From positions 1 to 6,715 of the forward strand of contig JAGYMJ010000006.1 in NCBI GenBank assembly GCA_018400625.1: DNA of 6,715 bases. The letters run 5' to 3'. A program made the position numbers and the translations under genes. The notes under the pieces are model-generated. The model made no database searches. It was not told where the DNA came from and worked only from the letters and a program-made list of their open reading frames with translations. Shown piece by piece: positions 1 through 6,151 of the stretch (its first letter is position 1; the number at the start of each line of letters is the position of its first letter). Source of the stretch: Planctomycetota bacterium. Lineage in GTDB: Bacteria > Planctomycetota > Brocadiia > SM23-32.

Positions 1-224
1 GGCGGAGCGTATTGTTTATGCCCGCTGTAGCTGAGAATCATCATTCCACCGGCACAAGGCACGGTGGGGATGTCACGTGGTTCACTGAGGACTTGCAATT
101 CTTGATAAAATCTATTATACATTAGTTGATGGCAAGAATCAATCTCTTCAGAATGGGCTTTTTTAGTTTTAAAAGACTCCTCGATCCAGAATGTTCGCGG
201 ATATGGAGAATGCACAACGTTGCT
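1..224 (-). CDS. partial unrecognised reading frame running off the left edge
   Basis: Seen: the minus strand is open from just after a TGA at 225-227 to the window edge, about 74 codons, with no stop. The translation is protein-like: it contains PYPRTFWIEES near its start, then NRFYQELQVLSEPR and TVPCAGGMMILSYSGH. No good ribosome site is visible; the first possible start is GTG at 213-215, otherwise this is the interior of a longer frame broken by the TGA. The stretch 24-94 recurs inverted at the right edge (6645-6715), and the differences allow the same frame to be read there (CCT/CCC silent, two replacements). I do not recognise the family. Alternatives are a gene remnant or part of a dispersed repeat. 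It is a partial entry because the window cuts its 3' side. Confidence 0.35.
24..94 (-). repeat. left copy of a 71-bp inverted repeat shared by both window ends
   Basis: The reverse complement of 6645-6715 matches this stretch at 67 of 71 positions by eye, without gaps; the mismatches are one A/G in the CAAGGC area, one G/A and a two-base TC/CT change. Here the match stops at 24 only because the other copy reaches the right window edge, so the true repeat is probably longer. Inside the window the similarity fades beyond 94 but does not vanish (GAATTGCAA here versus GAATCGTAA there). It lies within outward-reading coding-like sequence, so gene duplication is at least as likely as a transposon terminus. 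Confidence 0.85.
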
Positions 225-315
225 TCACAAAATAGACCCCGAAATCGCTTGTGAAAATGTTCTTTTCGAAGGGGAACCGTTAAATTAATCTCATCCGTTC
301 CAATAATCTTGAATT

Positions 316-666
316 ATGGGCATAAACGAAAATAATCTACAGCAGATAGAATTAACCAATCAAAGAGGGGGGAGGATTCTCAGTATTGTTGATCTCATTA
401 AAGCGAAGACCATTTCAACAGAGGCCGCGGCTTTTTGCCGGGCCGCACTGAAAGCCGGATGCAGTTTCTTTACCGGCGCCGTCCCCGGCGGAGCGGGGAA
501 AACCACTCTTATGGCCGCTCTTCTCGGGATGCTGCCCGCTGACGAGAAGATTATAACAGCCTCTGATGATAATCATCATGGAGTTATCCCACATATAAGG
601 GTTGCCCGTAGTAACGACGGTACAGGGCATATCGCACGACAGCATATCTTTGGTAACATCGCCTAA
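316..666 (+). pseudogene. 5' fragment of a P-loop ATPase, secretion/pilus ATPase-like
   Basis: The frame starts ATG at 316, preceded in frame by TGA at 310-312, with no obvious ribosome site. Residues 7-84 look like a real ATPase N-terminal region: NNLQQIELTNQRGGR, then IVDLIKAKTIS, then a Walker A-like loop GAVPGGAGKTT at residues 54-64 (V56 stands where the consensus has A or G), then ALLGMLP. The setting resembles type II/IV secretion (VirB11/GspE-like) nucleotide-binding proteins, from family memory only. From about residue 85 (nucleotide 568) the translation loses protein character, and there is no Walker B or later domain, so the gene is truncated at its 3' side. The lost part coincides with the end of a convergent coding-like frame, suggesting a rearrangement joint. 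Unlikely to make a working ATPase. Confidence 0.5.
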
Positions 667-795
667 TCTTATGGGAACCAGTGGATGAATGGTTTGCGCG
701 GGGGCGGGGTGGGCGTCTTCCGATACAATCACTTGTGCATTACCTTCCCTGTCCCCAAAAGCAATTATTTTTCCCTCAGAACAGAAAGGTCGCAT
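415..795 (-). pseudogene. unrecognised gene overlapping the queA stop, truncated at its 3' side
   Basis: A minus-strand frame opens with ATG at 793-795, inside the last codons of queA (overlap of 20 bases). Such overlap is typical of co-transcribed, translationally coupled genes. Residues 1 to about 75 look genuine: GKIIAFGDREGNAQVIVSED, then HPAPAQTIHPLVPIRLGDV, then CTVVTTGNPYMWDN. The remaining codons, below about 570, are simply the antisense of the ATPase P-loop region and look random. I therefore read this as the N-terminal part of a protein whose 3' end was lost at the joint near 565-575. The family is not recognised and no signal peptide or membrane helix is visible. The alternative, that the whole 126-codon frame is a gene and the ATPase fragment the shadow, is less likely because of the P-loop on the other strand. 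Confidence 0.4.
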
Positions 796-1864
796 CGCCG
801 TAACTGTAGAACCGGTAATTTTGCGCTAGGGCTTCTCTGTAAGCTTTAAGAATTTTTTCACGTCCGGCAAAAGCACTGACGAGTATAATCAAAGAGCTTT
901 TGGGAAGGTGGAAATTCGTAATCAGCGCGCTAACTACCCTGAATTCAAAGGGCGGATAAATATACATATCCGTCCATCCCGCGTGTTCCTTCCAATTTCC
1001 TGTGCGGGCCAGATGTTCTAGAACCCTTACACATGTGGTACCGGTGGACACCACCCGGCGTTTTTCCGATAGAGCCGTCTCAATCGCCCGGCCCGTGCCC
1101 TCCGGGATATGGTAAAATTCAGGTTCGACAGAATGTTCTTCCACACTTTCACTCCTTACCGGCATGAAAGTTCCAGGGCCCACCAGTAGCGTAAGGTATT
1201 TTATTTCGACCCCCTTGTCCTTGAGTTCCGACAGCAAGTCTTCTGTAAAATGCAGTCCTGCGGTAGGCGCGGCCACAGCGCCAGGGCGATGAGCATATAC
1301 TGTTTGATACCTGGCCTGGTCCAACTGCGGTATTTCTTGAGGCATACCTCTTTTCCGCCGGGCCTTTTGAATGTAAGGCGGGAGCGGCATACGGCCGCTT
1401 TCAAGCACTTCTTGGAAGCTCTTTACCCCCTTAAACCTGATCATCATATAACCGGCGCCAAGGTCTTTCTCAACGAGTATCTTGACATCCTGCGACGATA
1501 AATCGAGAGTCTCTCCTGCTTGAAGAGTTCCCGAGCACTTAATGAGGGCAATCCACCGATCAACTGACTGAGGCGCAATGTCCATAGTCTTACCCTGCTC
1601 AGACGGTCTCACCAATAAAATTTCTACCTTGCCCCCGGTTTTTCTGGATGCCTGAAACCGGGCCGGCAGTACGCGCGCATCGTTAAGGATCAGCAGATCA
1701 CCCGGATGAAGATATTTCTTGATCCGGGAGAAGTTTCGCTCATGAACGATTTCACCGGTATTTTTGTCCATGGCTAAAAGCCGTGACATCTCCCGGCTCT
1801 CAGCCGGTGCGGTCGCTATCAGCTTTTCAGGCAAATTGTAGTCAAAAAGTGAAAGATCGCTCAT
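776..1864 (-). CDS. queA: S-adenosylmethionine:tRNA ribosyltransferase-isomerase QueA
   Basis: QueA transfers and isomerises the ribosyl part of S-adenosylmethionine onto 7-aminomethyl-7-deazaguanine at the wobble position (34) of GUN-anticodon tRNAs, giving epoxyqueuosine, the penultimate queuosine step; it is cytosolic. The 362-aa product is full length for the family. Seen: N-terminal FDYNLPEKLIA (7-17) and SRLLAMD (27-33); PGDLLILNDARVLPAR (54-69); the central signature RPGAVAAPTAGLHFT (193-207); GTTCVRVLE (275-283); C-terminal YIYPPFEFRVVSALITNFHL (301-320), PKSSLIILVSAFAG (321-334) and YRFYSYGDA (350-358). Start ATG at 1862-1864 fits the family N-terminus, but the upstream bases are a C9 run rather than a Shine-Dalgarno site. 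It lies 122 bp downstream of uxuB on the same strand, with a strong hairpin between, so its transcription may be separate. The next frame overlaps its stop by 20 bases. Confidence 0.97.
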   Translation of the reverse strand: MSDLSLFDYNLPEKLIATAPAESREMSRLLAMDKNTGEIVHERNFSRIKKYLHPGDLLILNDARVLPARFQASRKTGGKVEILLVRPSEQGKTMDIAPQSVDRWIALIKCSGTLQAGETLDLSSQDVKILVEKDLGAGYMMIRFKGVKSFQEVLESGRMPLPPYIQKARRKRGMPQEIPQLDQARYQTVYAHRPGAVAAPTAGLHFTEDLLSELKDKGVEIKYLTLLVGPGTFMPVRSESVEEHSVEPEFYHIPEGTGRAIETALSEKRRVVSTGTTCVRVLEHLARTGNWKEHAGWTDMYIYPPFEFRVVSALITNFHLPKSSLIILVSAFAGREKILKAYREALAQNYRFYSYGDATFLF

Positions 1865-1873
1865 GTTGGCTTT

Positions 1874-1882
1874 GGGGGGGGG
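1874..1882. repeat. G9/C9 homopolymer in the queA 5' leader
   Basis: Nine consecutive G on the plus strand (C on the queA sense strand) lie 9 to 17 bases upstream of the queA ATG, where the ribosome site should be. Long G/C mononucleotide runs are prone to slipped-strand length change and also to sequencing error. No purine-rich Shine-Dalgarno is seen between this run and the start. Confidence 0.8.
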
Positions 1883-1921
1883 ATTTAATGTAATCGGAAT
1901 TTAAACCTTTGGCCGATAACA

Positions 1922-1949
1922 CTGCCGGCGCGGCATGCCGTGCCGGCAG
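1922..1949. terminator. GC-rich hairpin between uxuB and queA, possible terminator
   Basis: This 28-base stretch is an almost perfect palindrome (CTGCCGGC at one end, GCCGGCAG at the other, inner arms CGGCA/TGCCG, a single G-T pair), making a stem of about 12 pairs with a small loop. Read on the plus strand it is followed by CGC and five T (1953-1957), the layout of an intrinsic terminator. Read on the minus strand, the direction of uxuB and queA, it follows the uxuB stop by about 40 bases but is trailed by TGTTATC, a poor U tract. It may partly end uxuB transcription, protect the mRNA 3' end, or act on readthrough from the plus strand. Confidence 0.4.
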
Positions 1950-1986
1950 CGCTTTTTCGGTTCAGGATGTAATTACTCCAAAGCTG

Positions 1987-2814
1987 TTACACCCCACCAT
2001 AAGCACTGAAACCGCCATCCACCGGTACCACAATACCATGAACGAAGGATGCCGAGTCACTCAGAAGCCATAGCAGAGTACCTTCGAGGTCTTCGGGATC
2101 GCCAAAACGTGCCTGTGGGGTCTGATTTATGATAGTGGCGCCTCTGGAAGTCATTTCCCCTGTTTTCTCATCGAGCAGCAAAAAGCGATTCTGATGGGTC
2201 AGGAAAAAGCCGGGTGCAATGGCATTCACACGGATTTTGTTGTCGTAATTCTGACTCATATGTACGGCCAGCCACTGGGTGAAATTGCTTATCGCCGCCT
2301 TTGCTGCACTGTAAGCGGGTATTTTGGTAAGCGGTTTGAAAGCATTCATGCTTGAGATGTTGATGATGCTGCCGCCCCCGTTTTCAACCATGGCACGCCC
2401 AAAAACCTGAGAGGGGAGAAAGGTGCCGATAAAATTGAGGTCAAAAACCCAACGGGCGGCGTCGGCCGGCAGGTCAAAAAATTCGGTGTCAGGACCGGTT
2501 GTCGCCTCGGCTTTATTGCCTCCGGCGCCATTAATCAGGATAGTAGGTATCCCGAGCGTTTCTTTGACTAAAGTGAGAGCATGTTCGAGTTCATCACGAT
2601 CCAGCACATTGGCTGATACGGCTACGGAATTGCCTCCATCACTTCTTAATTCCTTTGAAAGATTCTCTGCGGCCGATTCATCTATATCTAAAATTGCAAC
2701 ATCAGCTCCGCTTTGAGACAGTGATTTGGCCATAGCACCACACAGAACACCGCCGCCCCCGGTAATCACCGCAACTTCGCCGGAAAGATCAAGTTCAAGT
2801 TTTTTCTCTGACAT
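1987..2814 (-). CDS. uxuB: D-mannonate oxidoreductase (fructuronate reductase), SDR family
   Basis: A 275-aa classical short-chain dehydrogenase whose sequence closely follows YjmF/UxuB-type SDR proteins as I know them. These interconvert D-fructuronate and D-mannonate with NAD(H) in the glucuronate branch of hexuronate catabolism, in the cytosol. Seen: cofactor loop TGGGGVLCG (18-26); acidic D43 after the second strand, favouring NAD over NADP; NGAGG (95-99); N127 in DLNF; catalytic S155, Y168 and K172 in IPAYSAAKAA; NAIAPGF (197-203); C-terminal PVDGGFSAYGGV (264-275), characteristic of this subgroup. All active-site residues are present. Start ATG at 2812-2814 has a good ribosome site. It has its own promoter, with an inverted repeat over the -35 box. 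It lies just downstream of the interrupted transporter gene, which may have supplied a sugar acid, though that is inference. A related sugar dehydrogenase such as gluconate 5-dehydrogenase is the main alternative. Confidence 0.88.
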   Translation of the reverse strand: MSEKKLELDLSGEVAVITGGGGVLCGAMAKSLSQSGADVAILDIDESAAENLSKELRSDGGNSVAVSANVLDRDELEHALTLVKETLGIPTILINGAGGNKAEATTGPDTEFFDLPADAARWVFDLNFIGTFLPSQVFGRAMVENGGGSIINISSMNAFKPLTKIPAYSAAKAAISNFTQWLAVHMSQNYDNKIRVNAIAPGFFLTHQNRFLLLDEKTGEMTSRGATIINQTPQARFGDPEDLEGTLLWLLSDSASFVHGIVVPVDGGFSAYGGV

Positions 2815-2820
2815 CTTCGA

Positions 2821-2826
2821 TCTCCT
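2821..2826 (-). promoter_or_regulatory. ribosome binding site of uxuB
   Basis: On the minus strand AGGAGA precedes the ATG with six bases (TCGAAG) between. It is the clearest Shine-Dalgarno of the minus-strand genes and fixes the uxuB start. Confidence 0.75.
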
Positions 2827-2864
2827 GATTTGATATAATTAAATTCTAAAAATGTTTGTGATTT

Positions 2865-2893
2865 ATTATAGATGATAATTTGAAAATATTCAA
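2865..2893 (-). promoter_or_regulatory. sigma-70-type promoter of uxuB
   Basis: On the minus strand TTGAAT (2888-2893) is followed after exactly 17 bases by a consensus TATAAT (2865-2870). Transcription would start near 2858, leaving a leader of about 45 bases before the uxuB ATG that contains the ribosome site. This gives uxuB transcription independent of the disrupted transporter gene upstream. Confidence 0.65.
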
Positions 2894-2894
2894 A
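2879..2894. promoter_or_regulatory. inverted repeat over the uxuB -35 box, candidate operator
   Basis: TTTGAA (2879-2884) and TTCAAA (2889-2894) form a perfect 6-bp inverted repeat around AATA. It covers the whole -35 hexamer, a typical place for a repressor site. No regulator gene is in the window, so the binding protein is unknown. In AT-rich DNA such a short palindrome can occur by chance. Confidence 0.4.
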
Positions 2895-2939
2895 CATATG
2901 ATTTTCTTTTTTCACGTGCTTTACCGTCATTTTCCACGC

Positions 2940-4145
2940 TTATTTGTTCTGCATACTACGCATCCTGAAAGCGGCTATTATTCCCACTGAAGCTCCGCAT
3001 GCCACCATAAGAAAGAGAGCATCCATTCCTAACAGGTTGGATACCATAGCCCCGAGCAGCGGCAAAAAAGTCAGAGGGATGATAATCGTATTGATGAATG
3101 CCAGGTAGGAGGGGCGATGAGCGGTGGGGGCCGTTGTGATCAGAAACTGTTGACCGGCAATCAATAGCCCGCTGAAACCTGCTCCCATGCAAGCCAAAGC
3201 GACGAAATAAACGCTCAGAGGAAGGGTTAAGTCATGTGCCAGGCCCGGTATGTTGAGATAAAAAGCAGCGGGTAAGCGTCCTGCTGTAAAAGCAATCAAT
3301 GGTGCCATAAATGTTATTAAAGCTCCGGTTTGCAACACAGGTGCGGGGCCTTTTAAATCGCATACTTTAGACCATAAGAGGCTTGCAATGAGTTCACTCG
3401 CTTTTAAGACGGCCACCAGAATTCCCCCCAACACAGCCAATCCCCCAGTTTCTGACCCATATTTCAGCGTCTCGGTGCCGTAGGGTATAAAGAAGGCGAG
3501 TCCCACATAACTGAAGCGGAAAGATATGCGTATCCACAGATAACAACGGTAATTCCAATCCTCTTTCAACCACATAAACCCACGGCGTACGGTATCGGCA
3601 AGGGAACTGCGCTTTTTGATGCTTTGACCGGGATGTTCCCGGCAAAGATACCAGACTGAATGCTGGATAAACAGCAAGAGGGTACCTATGATAGCCAGGA
3701 TATAGTAATTCAAGGGAAAATCCAAACCGCCCAGTATGGGCTGGATTATAGCGGCGCCTGCCATGATAGCAAAGACACCACCTAAAAATTTTCGAAGCCC
3801 AAGAAGCGAACCGATTCGGTGGGCGGGAATCAGACGTCCGAGCATATCATTAAACAGAATGCCGATGGAACCGGAAGCGGCAGCGCGAATAAATACGGCT
3901 CCATAGAAAAGGGCAAGCATCGCGGGGTTGTTGAAACGAACAAGTAAAAACATGCTTATGGTAATGAAAACCATCGACATCACACGCATACCGGCCGCCA
4001 GTGCATAAAGAGGACGACGACGGGGGAAGGTTTCGGCAAAATTGCCCACTATAAGCTGCGGGATCATTATGCCGGCTTTGTTCAGAACGGTGATAAGCGC
4101 AACGGCCGTTGCGGAACCGGTCAGGGCATAGATATAGCCGGCTAA
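2940..4145 (-). pseudogene. MFS transporter, 3' part (TM2-12) of an IS-interrupted gene
   Basis: This is the larger part of a major facilitator superfamily permease of the inner membrane; the substrate is unknown. Host codons run from LAGYIYALTGS at the IS border to the TAA at 2940-2942, about 401 residues. Seen: GNFAETFPRRRPLY, the basic TM2-TM3 loop typical of MFS, then hydrophobic segments such as ALAAGMRVMSMVFITISMF, ALFYGAVFIRAAASGSIGIL, YYILAIIGTLLLFIQ, LGGILVAVLKASELIASLL, LACMGAGFSGLLIAGQQFLI and FLMVACGASVGIIAAF, about eleven helices in all. The first helix is absent here. The open frame does continue into the IS to a TTG at 4238, adding 31 residues rich in E, K and R, but those are IS sequence and the TTG has no ribosome site. 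Excision of the IS restores the frame with the 5' part at 6148-6319. A truncated protein lacking TM1 is unlikely to work. Confidence 0.88.
4141..4145. repeat. target site duplication, left copy
   Basis: GCTAA borders the left end of the IS and is repeated at 6147-6151 at the right end. The sixth base differs, so the duplication is 5 bp at most. If the element is taken to end in a symmetric CTGA/TCAG, the duplication is CTAA (4 bp). It falls in the transporter codons for L and A. Confidence 0.85.
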
Positions 4146-4168
4146 CTGACGTTCCCCCCATTTTCCCA
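4146..4168 (+). repeat. left terminal inverted repeat of the IS
   Basis: Read inward it starts CTGACGTTCCCCCCATTTT. Against the right end it matches 19 of 23 positions; mismatches fall at positions 5, 14, 20 and 22. It overlaps the open frame that continues from the transporter fragment into the IS. Confidence 0.85.
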
Positions 4169-4251
4169 CCTTTTCCAACTCTCTTTTCCCCCTCTCACGC
4201 CAATAATCTTCACTTAAAGCCTTTTTCAGTTGATCCAACTTGCAAGATAGG

Positions 4252-4261
4252 TAGTGCCGAC
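4252..4261 (+). repeat. TAGTGCCGAC direct repeat, copy 1
   Basis: TAGTGCCGAC recurs exactly at 4330-4339, 78 bp further on in the same orientation, and each copy has a TTGCAAG upstream (4240-4246 and 4302-4308). A shorter TAGTGCC is found at 6033-6039, over the end of the transposase gene. The two full copies lie in the IS leader, the second directly after the -10 box. They could be subterminal transposase-binding or regulatory sites; this is inference. Confidence 0.6.
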
Positions 4262-4301
4262 CGCTTTTCAGTATAATATCCTAATATTGCCTATTAGTCA
4301 T

Positions 4302-4330
4302 TTGCAAGTGGGTTGCATTTTTGATATAAT
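4302..4330 (+). promoter_or_regulatory. transposase promoter inside the IS
   Basis: TTGCAA (4302-4307) and consensus TATAAT (4325-4330) are separated by exactly 17 bases. The start point would fall near 4337, inside the second TAGTGCCGAC copy, so a protein bound there would block initiation. The leader to the ATG at 4369 is about 30 bases and carries GGAG (4357-4360) eight bases before the start. Confidence 0.7.
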
Positions 4331-4339
4331 AGTGCCGAC
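4330..4339 (+). repeat. TAGTGCCGAC direct repeat, copy 2
   Basis: Exact copy of 4252-4261. It shares its first base with the last base of the -10 box and covers the expected transcription start of the transposase gene. Confidence 0.6.
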
Positions 4340-4368
4340 ATAATAAATTTTAATGTGGAGATATTGCT

Positions 4369-6048
4369 ATGTTTGTTAAAGAAAATGAACGCAAAAAAGA
4401 TGGGAAATCTTACACCTATTACCATATCGTCGAATCCTACCGCGATAGCAATGGCGTCTCGCGGCACCAATACCTGGCTAATATCTCGGATTTGCCCAAG
4501 GAAAAAATCGAGGACATGCGAGCGCTGCTCAATGGCGATTTGGTGAGAAAAGAAGAAAATGACATAGGCTTTCGCCAGGGCGACAGCCTGCGCGGGGCAG
4601 GTCAGATGGCGCTATGGAGAGCCTGGAAAAAATCAGGATTGCTCAAAGTGCTGGAGAAGTTCCTGACTAAAACCCAGTGTCTCTCTGTTTTTGCCATGAC
4701 AGCTTCCAGAATACTTAACCCCACCTCCAAACTCGCCCTTAAGCAAAAGTGCGCGGATACTTTTTGGGCAAAACAGATGCCAGATAATCGACTCGATGAG
4801 GATACTTTGTATGAGGTTATGGATATTTTAGAAACCGGTTTTGAGAATATCCAGAAAAAACTTGCCGGCTCCCGACCTCAGGCCCCCACCCTTATGCTCT
4901 ATGATACCACCAGCACATATTTTGAGGGCACCGAAGCGGAGAACGCCGAGTATGGGTTCAGTAAAGATAAACGCTTCGACAGATATCAGATCATCATAGC
5001 GCTGGTATGTGATAAGCAGGGACGTCCTCTTGCGGTGGAACTTTGGCCCGGCAACACGGCGGATGTGGAGACGGTTCATGCCCAGATCGACTTGCTCAGG
5101 GAGCGCTTCGCCATAGAGCAAGGCATATTTGTCGGAGACAACGGGATGTATTCCAAAGTGAATCTGGATTACATAAAAGAGAAGGGGTTGAATTACATCA
5201 TTGGCGGAGAGTATCATAAAAAGAAAGAACTGCTCTGTGGCATGAGCCGGGGCCAGAGGGAGCTCTTCGTCAAAGAAGGTGCCTATGAGTGGGTTGAAGG
5301 GAAAGTGAGGTATATTGCGTGTCACAGTGAATGCCGCCGTCACAGGGTAAAGGCGCGGCGTGAGAGGGCCATGGAATATGTGCAAGAGGAACTCAACCGT
5401 TTGAAAAGAAGCGCTTCAAGCGGCCGATACTATACTAAGGAACGTCTCTGGGCTAAAGTTGACGGTATCCTTAAAGCCAAAAAGGTCAGAGCGCTGTGGA
5501 CAATCGAACTGGAGCCCCTGGAAGAAGCGAAAGATGATATGCAGAAGATACGCATAGAACTTAATTTCTCCAAAAACATGGTAGAGATAAACAAACGCGA
5601 GGCGATGGACGGCAGTTATCTGTTGGAGACAAGCGTCGAATCCGACGAAATGAAGCCCCAGGAGATTGTCGAAAGCTACAAGAGCTTGCAGAAGGTGGAG
5701 AGGAGCTTTCGCACGATCAAGAGTTTCATCAAGATAAGGCCTGTTTATCATTACCTTTGGCGCCGAATCCGGGCACATGTCCTGATCTGTTTTCTAGCTT
5801 ATTACCTGACGTGGTGGATGAGCATGGAGCTTAAGGCCAAAGGCGTAACCACTGAGCTGCCGGCGGTGCTGGAACACTGGGATCAACTTCATCTGTCTGA
5901 GTTGGAAGTCAAATCGGGAACTGATACAATAGTTGAGTGGAACTGGACTCTGGGAGAAAAAGGGATGAAGATAAAAGAGGAGATTGAGCAGGTGGGTTTG
6001 TGGAATTCGATTAACCGCTACAAATCTCGATGTAGTGCCCTCAGATGA
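4369..6048 (+). CDS. IS1634-family DDE transposase
   Basis: Cuts and joins the ends of its own IS. The 559-aa product is full length for the family. The N-terminal part (1-60) with YYHIVESYRDSNGVSRH and LANISDLP is the usual IS1634-type start. The RNase H-like catalytic core shows D179 in MLYDTTSTYFEG, D257 in IFVGDNGMYS and E444 in KVERSFRTIK. Around the last, Y437 and K451 keep the IS4-type spacing of Y, E and K, although L440 stands where R is usual. RPVYHYLWRRIRAHVLICF follows, as expected. A basic, helical insertion region (roughly 300-400) separates D257 from E444. Start ATG has GGAG eight bases upstream and a good promoter. No frameshift or stop is seen, so it is probably active. It is encoded antisense to the transporter it interrupts. 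Confidence 0.96.
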   Translation: MFVKENERKKDGKSYTYYHIVESYRDSNGVSRHQYLANISDLPKEKIEDMRALLNGDLVRKEENDIGFRQGDSLRGAGQMALWRAWKKSGLLKVLEKFLTKTQCLSVFAMTASRILNPTSKLALKQKCADTFWAKQMPDNRLDEDTLYEVMDILETGFENIQKKLAGSRPQAPTLMLYDTTSTYFEGTEAENAEYGFSKDKRFDRYQIIIALVCDKQGRPLAVELWPGNTADVETVHAQIDLLRERFAIEQGIFVGDNGMYSKVNLDYIKEKGLNYIIGGEYHKKKELLCGMSRGQRELFVKEGAYEWVEGKVRYIACHSECRRHRVKARRERAMEYVQEELNRLKRSASSGRYYTKERLWAKVDGILKAKKVRALWTIELEPLEEAKDDMQKIRIELNFSKNMVEINKREAMDGSYLLETSVESDEMKPQEIVESYKSLQKVERSFRTIKSFIKIRPVYHYLWRRIRAHVLICFLAYYLTWWMSMELKAKGVTTELPAVLEHWDQLHLSELEVKSGTDTIVEWNWTLGEKGMKIKEEIEQVGLWNSINRYKSRCSALR

Positions 6049-6110
6049 GATGTTTGAAAACACTTAAAATGCTCTGATACACCCCTATTGTGCTTTTTAA
6101 TGCAGAAAGG

Positions 6111-6134
6111 GATTTTTCTATAAATAGAAAAATC
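6111..6134. repeat. 24-base palindrome at the right end of the IS
   Basis: GATTTTTCTAT (6111-6121) and ATAGAAAAATC (6124-6134) are perfect 11-base inverted copies around AA. The right arm forms the inner part of the right terminal repeat. No T run follows on either strand, so it is a poor intrinsic terminator. It may fold in the transcript or single strand, or mark a protein-binding site at this end only; the left end has no equivalent. Confidence 0.7.
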
Positions 6135-6147
6135 GGGGGAACCTCAG
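6125..6147 (-). repeat. right terminal inverted repeat of the IS
   Basis: Read inward on the minus strand it begins CTGAGGTTCCCCCGATTTTT, matching the left end at 19 of 23 positions. The outermost base (6147) can be assigned either to the element or to the GCTAA duplication. Confidence 0.85.
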
Positions 6148-6151
6148 CTAA
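6147..6151. repeat. target site duplication, right copy
   Basis: GCTAA, identical to 4141-4145. The uninterrupted host sequence would read GGCTAAAACC on the plus strand. Confidence 0.85.

Larger units (their letters stand above)
4146..6146 (+). mobile_element. complete IS1634-family insertion sequence, about 2.0 kb
   Basis: The element is defined by four agreeing signs: imperfect terminal inverted repeats at both ends, a GCTAA duplication outside them, a single intact transposase gene, and a host reading frame that closes in frame once the element is removed. Length is 2001 bp (2002 if the last G at 6147 belongs to it), at the upper end for IS1634-family elements; the 5-bp duplication suits the family. 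About 220 bp of AT-rich non-coding DNA with the promoter precedes the transposase and about 100 bp follows it. The transposase runs opposite to the interrupted transporter. All parts look intact, so the element may still be mobile. Confidence 0.92.

Noticed and set aside
2423..2716. 97-codon plus-strand frame inside uxuB
   Set aside because: Antisense shadow of SDR codons, low-complexity S/A-rich translation, no start signals.
4146..4238. The minus-strand open frame continuing from the transporter 3' part to a TTG at 4238, which would make a 432-aa transporter
   Set aside because: This stretch is the left end of the IS, including its terminal repeat. It lacks a ribosome site and replaces the first membrane helix with a charged segment.
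4828..5385. 185-codon minus-strand open frame inside the transposase gene
   Set aside because: It is the antisense shadow of well-conserved transposase codons including both catalytic aspartates, with no ribosome site or family resemblance.
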